A stretch of DNA of 14,312 bases, from the NCBI GenBank assembly GCA_012514835.1, contig JAAYZM010000089.1, forward strand, positions 1-14,312. Direction: 5' to 3'. A model generated the notes under the pieces. The model was not told the origin of the DNA. It did not search any database and worked only from the letters and a program-made list of their open reading frames with translations. A program made the position numbers and the translations under genes. Positions 8,162-13,481 of the stretch are shown here, piece by piece. The DNA comes from Actinomycetales bacterium. Its GTDB lineage: Bacteria > Actinomycetota > Actinomycetes > Actinomycetales > Cellulomonadaceae. The first letter of the stretch is position 1, and each line of letters begins with the position of its first letter.

Positions 8162-8560
8162 TCAGGCGAGTGCTGATGCGAGGGCGAACCCGAGCGCGAA
8201 CAGCACGACGCCCGCCGCGACCTGCGCTCCGACGTAGCCCGCGGCACGGGCGAACGCACGCTCGCGGACCAGCAGCACCACGTCGAGCGCGAGCGTCGAG
8301 AACGTCGTGAGCCCGCCGCACACGCCCGCGCCACCGATCGCGAGCCACGTCGCGTCGACCGCCCCCGCGTCGAACGCGCCCGTGAGCGCGCCGAGCGCCG
8401 CGGAGCCCGCCGCGTTCACCACGAGGGTGGCCCACGGGAACGTCGCCGCGAGCACGCCGCGCCGCCGCCGCGCCGCCGCGAGGGCACGCTCGACGGCGAA
8501 GCGCGCCGCCGAGCCGAGACCGGCACCGACGCCGACGGCGATCGCGAGGGCCCATGTCAT
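8162..8560 (-). CDS. crcB: Fluoride channel subunit FluC/CrcB (second of pair)
   Basis: This 132-residue, four-helix protein is one half of a FluC (CrcB) fluoride-export channel in the cytoplasmic membrane. Family motifs are visible: G-x-G-x-G-S-A-A-R in helix 1 (Arg20), T-L-V-V-N-A-A-G in helix 2 (Asn49), and the helix-3 break GVCGGLTTFSTL (79-90), which holds the central sodium site and the fluoride-path residues. The helix 1-2 loop is strongly basic (RRRR at 31-34) and the helix 3-4 loop is also basic (RERAFAR), which predicts that both face the cytoplasm with both termini outside. The ATG at 8560-8558 overlaps the stop of the first subunit (ATGA), so the two should be made together and assemble as an antiparallel heterodimer. 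The second Phe-box position is Leu90 rather than Phe. The identity is firm. Confidence 0.93.
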   Translation of the reverse strand: MTWALAIAVGVGAGLGSAARFAVERALAAARRRRGVLAATFPWATLVVNAAGSAALGALTGAFDAGAVDATWLAIGGAGVCGGLTTFSTLALDVVLLVRERAFARAAGYVGAQVAAGVVLFALGFALASALA

Positions 8561-9057
8561 GAGTGAGTCCCCGGCTGCTCGCCGTCGGCCACGACCGCGG
8601 CGTCTGCCGCGCTGCCCCCGCCACGGGCGACGCGCAGGCCGAGGGCGAGTCCCGCCGCCGCCGCGAGCACGCAGCCCGCGAGGCTCAGCGCGAGGTAGCC
8701 CGCGGCGCTCGCCCATCCGTTGTCCGCCTCGAGCTGCGCGAGCGTCGCCATGGCCGCGGAGTACGTGGTGAAGCCGCCGAGGATCCCCGTGCCCGCGAAC
8801 GGGCGCAGCCACGTGGCCACCCGCGGTGTCGCGGTTCCGACGAGCAGGCCGAGCAGCCCGGAGCCCAGCACGTTCACCGCCGCGAGCGCGGATGCGCCGA
8901 GGTCGGGTCCGGCGAGCTCGAGAGCGCCCGTGCGCGCGAGGCCACCGAGCATGCCGCCGAGCGCGACGAGGGCGAAGAGCGTCAGGGCTCCCGGAGCTCC
9001 GGGCGTTCCACTTTCCCCCGGTGCGGTGGGGGAGGGCGTGGTGGGCTCAGTCGTCAC
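8557..9057 (-). CDS. crcB: Fluoride channel subunit FluC/CrcB (first of pair)
   Basis: This is the other half of the FluC heterodimer, 166 residues long. A disordered Thr/Pro/Gly-rich start (1-24) and a Gly/Ala/Asp-rich tail (146-166) flank four helices. Motifs are GGMLGGLARTG in helix 1 (Arg42), A-V-N-V-L-G-S-G in helix 2 (Asn62), and GILGGFTTYSAAM in helix 3 (91-103). The helix 1-2 loop (ELAGPDLG) and 3-4 loop (LEADNG) are acidic, while the 2-3 loop and C-terminal side carry arginines, so the predicted orientation is opposite to the partner. The Phe-box positions read Tyr99 and Ala102. The start is taken as GTG 9057-9055, which overlaps the 3' end of the LacI gene by 11 bases. No clear Shine-Dalgarno is visible, so coupling to the repressor gene is likely. 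An in-frame GTG at 9123 would add 22 residues and is less likely. Confidence 0.88.
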   Translation of the reverse strand: MTTEPTTPSPTAPGESGTPGAPGALTLFALVALGGMLGGLARTGALELAGPDLGASALAAVNVLGSGLLGLLVGTATPRVATWLRPFAGTGILGGFTTYSAAMATLAQLEADNGWASAAGYLALSLAGCVLAAAAGLALGLRVARGGGSAADAAVVADGEQPGTHS

Positions 9058-10102
9058 TGGGCGCGGTCGAGGCGCGCACCACGAGCTCGGGGCTGAACTG
9101 CGTGTGCTGGGCGTCCCGCTCACCGTTCTCGAGCAGGTCGAGGAGCATGTGCCCGGCGGCGCGCGACATCGCGACCACGGGGTTGGTGATCGTGGTGAGC
9201 GCGGGGGAGGTGCTCACGCCGAGGTTGTCGAAACCGATGATGGCGATCTCGTCCGGGATGGAGCGACTGCGCTCGTGGAGCACGTTGATCCCGCCCACCG
9301 CGATGAGGTCCGAGGCGGCGAGCACGGCGTCGATGTCCGGGTGCTTGTCGAGCAGCTCCGTCATCGCGTCCGCGGCGGCGTCCGCCGTGAAGTCGCTCGT
9401 GACCATGAGGTCCGTGGGGAGGCCGTTCGCCTCGAGCACGTCGACCCAGCCCCGCAGGCGGTCCCGCCCGGCGGCCATGTCCTGCGGACCGGCGACCATG
9501 CCGATGCGCTTGCGCCCGGTCGCCACGAGGTGCTCGGCCGCGAGACGCCCGCCGCCGTAGTTGTCCACGTCGATGTAGTGCAGGCGGCCCACCTCGTTGA
9601 GGGGGCGGCCCACGAACACCGAGGGCATGCGCGAGTCCGCGAGCAGCGTGTCGAGGCGGTCGGACTTGTGGTGGGAGACCACCACGGCGCCGTCCACGTG
9701 CCCGTTGCGCAGGTAGCGCTCGGTGCGCTCCGAGTCGCCGGGCCTCGAGATGATGAGCACCAGCTGGAGGTCCGAGCCCGCGAGCGCCGAGCTGAGCCCG
9801 TTGAGGGTGCCGGAGAAGAACGGGTCCGTGAGGACGCGCTCGTCCGGCTCGGGGATCACGAGGGCGATCGAGTCGGTGCGGCGCGTCACGAGGGAGCGCG
9901 CGGCGCGGTTGGGCGTGTAGTTGAGCTGGGCGATCGCGGCGTCGACGGAAGCCTGGGCCGTGGGGGAGACGCGCTTGCCGCCGTTGAGCGCGCGCGACGC
10001 GGTCGAGCGGCTCACGCCCGCGAGGGCGGCGACCTCCTCGAGCGTCGGGGCGGCGTCGCGCAGCTCAGCGCGCGGCGCAGTGGTGGCGTCGTCGACCGGC
10101 AT
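9047..10102 (-). CDS. LacI-family transcriptional repressor (CelR/CebR-like)
   Basis: This 351-residue cytoplasmic DNA-binding repressor probably responds to a sugar. The N-terminal helix-turn-helix and hinge (residues 20-72) contain TLEEVAALAGVSRSTASRAL and the conserved NYTPNRAARSLVTRRT hinge. The rest is a periplasmic-binding-protein-like sensor with family positions DPFFSG (93-98), DVDNYGGG (178-185), AGRDRLRGW (211-219), ASDLIAVG (263-270) and GFDNLG (290-295). The N-terminal style resembles cellobiose regulators CelR/CebR of actinomycetes, though no sugar transporter or hydrolase gene is present. The ATG at 10102-10100 has GGGAGAG eight bases upstream. It overlaps the first fluoride channel gene by 11 bases, an odd pairing for a LacI protein. 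Operator-like palindromes just upstream suggest autoregulation. The family is firm; the ligand is not known. Confidence 0.95.
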   Translation of the reverse strand: MPVDDATTAPRAELRDAAPTLEEVAALAGVSRSTASRALNGGKRVSPTAQASVDAAIAQLNYTPNRAARSLVTRRTDSIALVIPEPDERVLTDPFFSGTLNGLSSALAGSDLQLVLIISRPGDSERTERYLRNGHVDGAVVVSHHKSDRLDTLLADSRMPSVFVGRPLNEVGRLHYIDVDNYGGGRLAAEHLVATGRKRIGMVAGPQDMAAGRDRLRGWVDVLEANGLPTDLMVTSDFTADAAADAMTELLDKHPDIDAVLAASDLIAVGGINVLHERSRSIPDEIAIIGFDNLGVSTSPALTTITNPVVAMSRAAGHMLLDLLENGERDAQHTQFSPELVVRASTAPSDD

Positions 10103-10110
10103 GCTCGTTA

Positions 10111-10117
10111 CTCTCCC
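10111..10117 (-). promoter_or_regulatory. Ribosome binding site of the LacI-family gene
   Basis: GGGAGAG on the minus strand lies eight bases before the ATG at 10102 and supports that start. Confidence 0.55.
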
Positions 10118-10139
10118 GAGACTGGCGTGCCCCCCGCGT

Positions 10140-10153
10140 TGGGAGCGTTGCCA
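10140..10153. promoter_or_regulatory. Candidate LacI/CelR operator upstream of the repressor gene
   Basis: TGGGAGCGTTGCCA matches 12 of 14 positions of the CelR operator TGGGAGCGCTCCCA known from actinomycete cellulose regulators. It lies 38 bases upstream of the repressor ATG, in the expected 5' leader or promoter, and suggests autoregulation of the repressor-fluoride channel operon. Confidence 0.55.
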
Positions 10154-10159
10154 CGCAGC

Positions 10160-10173
10160 CTACCGCGCGGTAG
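10160..10173. promoter_or_regulatory. Perfect 14-base palindrome CTACCGCGCGGTAG
   Basis: The two seven-base arms are exactly complementary with no loop. It sits between the two GAGCG operator-like sites and upstream of the LacI gene. With no loop and no T-run it looks more like a dimeric protein binding site than a terminator, but it does not resemble a LacI operator, so its binder is unknown. Confidence 0.45.
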
Positions 10174-10180
10174 CACCGGG

Positions 10181-10194
10181 AGTGAGCGCTCTCG
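10181..10194. promoter_or_regulatory. Second candidate LacI operator, GAGCGCTC core
   Basis: The perfect eight-base core GAGCGCTC (10184-10191) is the central sequence of many LacI-family operators. The outer positions match the CelR operator less well (10 of 14 overall). Its centre lies 41 bases from the centre of the first candidate, close to four helical turns, which would suit looping or cooperative binding. Confidence 0.45.
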
Positions 10195-10215
10195 CACGGC
10201 GTGTGAGGCAGGGTG

Positions 10216-10728
10216 TCAGGCGTCCCCGTGCTCGGCGAGCCACTCGAGCCCGACCTGCTCCTCCGCGGTGAGGGCGTGGCGCACCGCACCGGCGGCCGCT
10301 TCCTCGATCGCGGTGGCGAAGAGCGGAACCTGGGCGCGCACCTGGGTGTCGTACTCGAGCACCGTGGCGCCGTCGGGCGAGGCCACGAGGTGCGAGGTTC
10401 CGGTGACGCGCACGGGGGTGCCCGCGATCTCGAGGGCCACCGAGCCGCGCCGGATGCCGTCCTCCTCCGCGCCCCACGCGATCGCCTGACGCACGTCGAG
10501 GCTCGCGCCCACGAAGGAACGCATCTGAGCGGGGATCTGGTCGGTGGGCACCGAGCGGCGGGTCGTCACGGTGAACGCGCCCGCGCCCGTGGTGTCACCC
10601 GTGACGTCAACCGCCTCGGGAGTGCCCTGGGTCGCGACGATCACACGACGGGAGTACTCGGGGTCCGCGAGCATCGCGACGACGCGCGCGGGCTCGGCGG
10701 GGTAACGCAGCACGGCCTGCAGTCGCAC
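10216..10728 (-). CDS. DUF2505 (SRPBCC/START-like fold) protein
   Basis: This 170-residue, probably cytoplasmic protein has no signal peptide or membrane helix. It opens with RLQAVLRYPAEPARVVAMLADPEY, the strand plus helix and D-P-x-Y/F motif that starts SRPBCC lipid-binding-fold proteins. It then alternates beta strands (for example GAFTVTTRRSVP, RRGSVALEIAGTPVRVTGTSHL, ATVLEYDTQVRAQVP) and closes with a long helix (about 137-167). Length and pattern fit the actinobacterial DUF2505 family, whose function is unknown; the fold suggests binding of a hydrophobic ligand. The GTG at 10728-10726 is chosen because a strong AAGGAGG lies five bases upstream. The gene is followed 113 bases later by the LacI gene on the same strand and diverges from the kinase gene with 116 bases between them. 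Confidence 0.85.
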   Translation of the reverse strand: MRLQAVLRYPAEPARVVAMLADPEYSRRVIVATQGTPEAVDVTGDTTGAGAFTVTTRRSVPTDQIPAQMRSFVGASLDVRQAIAWGAEEDGIRRGSVALEIAGTPVRVTGTSHLVASPDGATVLEYDTQVRAQVPLFATAIEEAAAGAVRHALTAEEQVGLEWLAEHGDA

Positions 10729-10733
10729 CAGAA

Positions 10734-10740
10734 CCTCCTT
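10734..10740 (-). promoter_or_regulatory. Strong ribosome binding site of the DUF2505 gene
   Basis: AAGGAGG on the minus strand sits five bases before the GTG start at 10728. It is the best Shine-Dalgarno in the window and settles the choice of a GTG start. Confidence 0.75.
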
Positions 10741-10832
10741 CTGGCCGGGACGGCGCGCGCTCCCCTTGTGCGCTCGCCCGCTCCGGCACCCTGAGCCTAC
10801 CTATCCGGACGCCGGACGGCGCTCCCATTCCC

Positions 10833-10838
10833 TAGGCT
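10833..10838 (+). promoter_or_regulatory. Candidate -10 hexamer TAGGCT of the pdtaS-like gene
   Basis: TAGGCT fits the actinobacterial TANNNT pattern and ends exactly six bases before the GTG at 10845, so transcription would begin at the start codon. No Shine-Dalgarno is present. No good -35 is seen at the matching distance. Confidence 0.5.
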
Positions 10839-10844
10839 GGCCCG

Positions 10845-12320
10845 GTGTCTACCCTGAGCGAGCTCGTCGAGCGCCATGCTGACCTCGATGCCGCGGACGT
10901 CGAGTGGCTCCACCTGCTCGTCGGCGACTGGCAGTTCATCTCCGACCTCGCGTTCGCTGACCTCGTGCTGTGGTTGCCCACGGCGGACGGCAGCTTCGTG
11001 GCGATCGCGCAGTGCCGCCCCTCGACGGGCGCCACGGTGCACCACGACGACATCGTGGGCACGCACGCTCCCGCAGGTCAGCGCCCCCAGCTGAGGCAGG
11101 CCCTCGAGGACCTCGCCGCGCAGCGCTCGCGCGAGCCCAGCTGGTTCGGCTCGGTCGCCGTGCGCGAGGAGGCCGTGCCCGTGGTGCGGGCGGGCAAGGC
11201 GCTCGCCGTCATCGCCCGCCAGACCAACCTGGGTGGCGCGCGTACCCCGAGCCGTCTCGAGCTCAACTACGTCGAGGCGGCCGACGACCTGCTCGGCATG
11301 GTCTCGCGCGGCGAGTTCCCCTACACGGACGTCCCCACCGGGCCCCGTCGCGGTGCTCCGCGCGTGGGGGACGGGCTCATCCGCCTCAACTCCGAGGGGG
11401 AGGTGCTGTACGCCTCGCCCAACGCGTTGTCGTGCTTCCACCGGCTCGGCGTGATCGGCACGCTCGTGGGGCGGTCCCTCGCCGAGGTGACCACCGAGTT
11501 CATCGAGGAGACGGGCATCCCCGTCGACGAGTCCCTCCCGCTGGTCGTCACCGGTCGCGCCCCGTGGCGCACCGACCTCGAGACGCGCGGCGTGGCCCTG
11601 TCCCTGCGCGCCGTCCCGCTCCTCGAGGACGGGGTGCGTCACGGCGCCGTGCTGCTCATCCGCGACGTCTCCGAGCTGCGCCGCCGCGAGCGCGAGCTCA
11701 TCACGAAGGACGCGACGATCCGCGAGATCCACCACCGCGTCAAGAACAACCTGCAGACCGTCGCGGCGCTCCTGCGCCTGCAGTCCCGGCGTATGACGAG
11801 CCCCGAGGCCCGCGCGGCCCTCGACGAGGCGATGCGCCGCGTCTCCACGATCGCGATGGTGCACGAGACGCTCTCCCAGACCCTCGACGAGACCGTCGAC
11901 TTCGACGAGTTCATCCGCCGCAACCTGCGCCTCGCGGCCGACGTCGCCGCCGCCTCGGGGCAGGTGCGCACCGTCATGAGCGGCGAGTTCGGGCAGGTCC
12001 CGGCCGAGGACGCGACGGCCCTCGCCCTCGTGCTCACCGAGCTCGTCACGAACGCCGTCGAGCACGGCTTTGCCGACGGGTCCGGGGGGAAGGTCGAGGT
12101 GCAGGCCGAGCGGGACGGGGACGCCTTGGTCGCGACGGTGTCCGACGACGGCGCAGGCTTGCCCGACGGCGCTGGCCCGGGGACCGGTCTGGGCACGCAG
12201 ATCGTGCAGGCGCTCGTGGTCAACGAGCTGCGTGGGGAGATCACGTGGTCCGCGCGCGAGGGCGGGGGCACGCAGGTGCGGATCGAGGCGACGCTGCGCA
12301 ACCCGCGGGTGGCGGGCTAG
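10845..12320 (+). CDS. pdtaS: Cytosolic sensor histidine kinase, PdtaS-like
   Basis: This 491-residue HisKA_2-type kinase has no membrane helix. It should phosphorylate a PdtaR-type ANTAR antiterminator, which is not in this window. An N-terminal GAF-type sensor covers about residues 10-155 and a PAS domain about 175-277 (GLIRLNSEGEVLYASPNA). The dimerization/phosphoacceptor segment reads EIHHRVKNNLQTVAALLRLQ (294-313), with His297 the likely phosphate acceptor. The ATPase domain has the N box ELVTNAVEHG (399-408), DDGAGLP (434-440) and GTGLGTQIV (446-454). Length and order match mycobacterial PdtaS, and the neighbour is a whiB1 homologue as in Mycobacterium. The GTG start is supported by a TANNNT hexamer six bases upstream and the lack of a ribosome binding site, implying a leaderless mRNA. 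The GAF domain has one cysteine in its first part (Cys57, in AIAQCRPST). Confidence 0.93.
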   Translation: MSTLSELVERHADLDAADVEWLHLLVGDWQFISDLAFADLVLWLPTADGSFVAIAQCRPSTGATVHHDDIVGTHAPAGQRPQLRQALEDLAAQRSREPSWFGSVAVREEAVPVVRAGKALAVIARQTNLGGARTPSRLELNYVEAADDLLGMVSRGEFPYTDVPTGPRRGAPRVGDGLIRLNSEGEVLYASPNALSCFHRLGVIGTLVGRSLAEVTTEFIEETGIPVDESLPLVVTGRAPWRTDLETRGVALSLRAVPLLEDGVRHGAVLLIRDVSELRRRERELITKDATIREIHHRVKNNLQTVAALLRLQSRRMTSPEARAALDEAMRRVSTIAMVHETLSQTLDETVDFDEFIRRNLRLAADVAAASGQVRTVMSGEFGQVPAEDATALALVLTELVTNAVEHGFADGSGGKVEVQAERDGDALVATVSDDGAGLPDGAGPGTGLGTQIVQALVVNELRGEITWSAREGGGTQVRIEATLRNPRVAG

Positions 12321-12375
12321 CCCTCCCGGACGGAGGTACTCCTCTGGGGCCGGAGGCACGCGGCGGGCAGCACGA

Positions 12376-12404
12376 AGCCCCGCCGGCCAGAGGCCGACGG
12401 GGCT
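12376..12404. terminator. Bidirectional hairpin terminator between the kinase gene and whiB1
   Basis: AGCCCCGcCGGCC and GGCCGaCGGGGCT form a 13-base stem with one mismatch and a three-base AGA loop. It lies between converging genes (56 bases after the kinase stop, 37 after the whiB1 stop) and has no strong T-run, as is common in high-GC actinomycetes. Confidence 0.8.
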
Positions 12405-12440
12405 CCGGTGAAGGCTGTGGAGCTGGTGCTGTGCGCTGGC

Positions 12441-12689
12441 TCAGCCGGCGCGGCGCTGGCGGGCCGTGCGGCGCTTGAGAGCGCGACGCTCGTCCTCGGT
12501 GAGACCGCCCCAGACACCGGAGTCCTGGTTCGTCTCCATGGCCCAGCGCAGGCACGTGTCAACCACGTCGCAACGACGGCACACGGCCTTGGCCTCTTCG
12601 ATCTGCACGAGGGCCGGACCGGTGTTCCCGATCGGGAAGAACAGCTCGGGGTCCTCGGTCAGACACGCAGCGCGGTGGCGCCAATCCAT
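12441..12689 (-). CDS. whiB1: WhiB-family iron-sulfur transcriptional regulator, WhiB1/WblE type
   Basis: This 82-residue protein should bind a [4Fe-4S] cluster through Cys9, Cys37, Cys40 and Cys46 (C-x27-C-x2-C-x5-C). It ends with the GVWGGLTEDERR turn (58-69) that contacts the primary sigma factor, and a basic tail KRRTARQRR (72-80) for DNA binding. WhiB1 homologues are nitric oxide-responsive regulators tied to growth. The short length, the FFPIGNTGPA start and the pdtaS neighbour point to the WhiB1 (Streptomyces WblE) group rather than WhiB2, 3, 4 or 7. The ATG at 12689-12687 has GGAG five bases upstream. The gene converges on the kinase gene and diverges from the membrane protein gene. 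Confidence 0.95.
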   Translation of the reverse strand: MDWRHRAACLTEDPELFFPIGNTGPALVQIEEAKAVCRRCDVVDTCLRWAMETNQDSGVWGGLTEDERRALKRRTARQRRAG

Positions 12690-12694
12690 CAGGT

Positions 12695-12698
12695 CTCC
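12695..12698 (-). promoter_or_regulatory. Ribosome binding site of whiB1
   Basis: GGAG on the minus strand lies five bases before the ATG at 12689, so the whiB1 mRNA has an ordinary leader, unlike the three plus-strand genes. The divergent region 12690-12901 must also hold the whiB1 promoter; I saw no convincing -35/-10 pair on that strand. Confidence 0.55.
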
Positions 12699-12889
12699 AT
12701 CTCAGTCTTTGGCCGCGCACGTCCCGGGTGTGGACGTGGGGATGCCAGGGGAAAGGAAGTGGGGGGTGGACAACTGCCAACTAGCCTCACACCTGGAGCG
12801 CCATACCACAAGAGGTTTCCTTCAGGTAAACACGCTCGTTCCGTGAGGCCTTGGTCACACTCCTCGCTTACTGCCGGGGTCGCCGGCCG

Positions 12890-12895
12890 TAGGGT
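12890..12895 (+). promoter_or_regulatory. Candidate -10 hexamer TAGGGT of the membrane protein gene
   Basis: TAGGGT fits TANNNT and ends exactly six bases before the GTG at 12902, predicting a leaderless transcript. The -35 is weak: CTTACT at 12867-12872, with a 17-base spacer. Confidence 0.45.
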
Positions 12896-12901
12896 GAGCC
12901 G

Positions 12902-13336
12902 GTGATGTCCAGGTCAACGTCTGCCGAACGATCCGTGTTCCCGCGGTGGCTCCCGTCCGTGCGCACCACCCGTCTCGTGGCGGTCGGGCTCGTGGGGCTG
13001 CAGGCGCTCGTCCTCGTGGGGTTCGCCGTCGCGTGGCTCGTCTCGATCGCGCGCGGGACGGCGGTCTACCCGCAGGCCGTCGTCGGGCTCGCCGTGTTCG
13101 CGCTCGTGGCCGCCGCCCTGCTCGCCCTGTGCGCGCGGGGGGTGTGGCGCGAGTCCGCGTGGACCCGGGCGCCCGTCGTGACGTTCCAGCTGCTGCTCGG
13201 GATCATGGGCGTCGAGTGGATCCGCGGGGACGGGGTGCTGCTCGGGGTGCTCGCCGTGCTGGTCGCCGTCGTGGTGGTTGCCGCGATGCTGCGGCCCGGT
13301 GTCGTCGCGTCACGGCGTCCCATCGCTGACGACTGA
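12902..13336 (+). CDS. Conserved small membrane protein (four helices)
   Basis: This 144-residue integral membrane protein has four predicted helices, near residues 25-49, 59-78, 92-107 and 111-130. A basic, Ser-rich cytoplasmic start precedes the first helix (RSTSAERSVFPRW) and a basic tail follows the last (SRRPIADD). I recognise no catalytic motif. A membrane protein of about this size also lies near whiB1 in mycobacteria (Rv3217c as I recall it), so it may be the same conserved family of unknown function. The start is GTG at 12902 because a TANNNT hexamer lies six bases before it; the next codon is ATG (12905), an alternative start only one residue shorter. It diverges from whiB1 with 212 bases between them. 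The gene call is firm; the function is not known. Confidence 0.85.
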   Translation: MMSRSTSAERSVFPRWLPSVRTTRLVAVGLVGLQALVLVGFAVAWLVSIARGTAVYPQAVVGLAVFALVAAALLALCARGVWRESAWTRAPVVTFQLLLGIMGVEWIRGDGVLLGVLAVLVAVVVVAAMLRPGVVASRRPIADD

Positions 13337-13394
13337 GCGAGGCGGGCCGTACGGACGATCCCCGGGTCCGGTTCGCAGTGCGGGGTTCCAGACG

Positions 13395-13409
13395 CGCAGC
13401 GGGGCTGCG
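13395..13409 (+). terminator. Weak hairpin after the membrane protein gene
   Basis: CGCAGC-GGG-GCTGCG forms a perfect six-base stem with a three-base loop, 58 bases after the stop codon and before the next promoter. There is no T-run, so its role as a terminator is uncertain. Confidence 0.35.
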
Positions 13410-13446
13410 GAGCGCAATCTGAGCGAAGTTTGCTCTGTTTGGGGGC

Positions 13447-13475
13447 TTGTGCGTAGAACGTATGTTCGATACGAT
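13447..13475 (+). promoter_or_regulatory. Promoter of the DUF222 gene (-35 TTGTGC, -10 TACGAT)
   Basis: TTGTGC (13447-13452) and TACGAT (13470-13475) are separated by the ideal 17 bases. The -10 ends six bases before the GTG at 13482, so the transcript should be leaderless. This is the best -35/-10 pair in the window. Confidence 0.65.
13454..13469. promoter_or_regulatory. LexA (SOS) box inside the DUF222 promoter spacer
   Basis: TAGAACGTATGTTCGA matches the actinobacterial SOS box TCGAAC-N4-GTTCGA at 11 of 12 defined positions. It lies wholly between the -35 and -10, so LexA bound here would block RNA polymerase. The gene is therefore predicted to be switched on by DNA damage. Confidence 0.75.
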
Positions 13476-13481
13476 GGTGGG

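Noticed and set aside
9055..9123. Longer first FluC subunit starting at the GTG at 9123.
   Set aside because: It would overlap the repressor gene by 77 bases and add 22 residues with no family similarity; the GTG at 9057 gives a normal overlap.
10103..10215. Fluoride (crcB) riboswitch upstream of the repressor-fluoride channel operon.
   Set aside because: I searched the leader for the conserved riboswitch core and its pseudoknot pattern and saw nothing resembling it; the region is dominated by operator-like palindromes.
12843..12858. GTGA-N8-TCAC inverted repeat in the whiB1 upstream region as a CRP site, since mycobacterial whiB1 is CRP-controlled.
   Set aside because: The CRP consensus has six bases between the GTGA and TCAC arms; here there are eight, and the flanking consensus positions do not match symmetrically.
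13337..13446. RNA gene in the gap after the membrane protein gene.
   Set aside because: GGTTC-like stretches recall a tRNA arm, but no cloverleaf can be drawn and there is no CCA-type acceptor stem.
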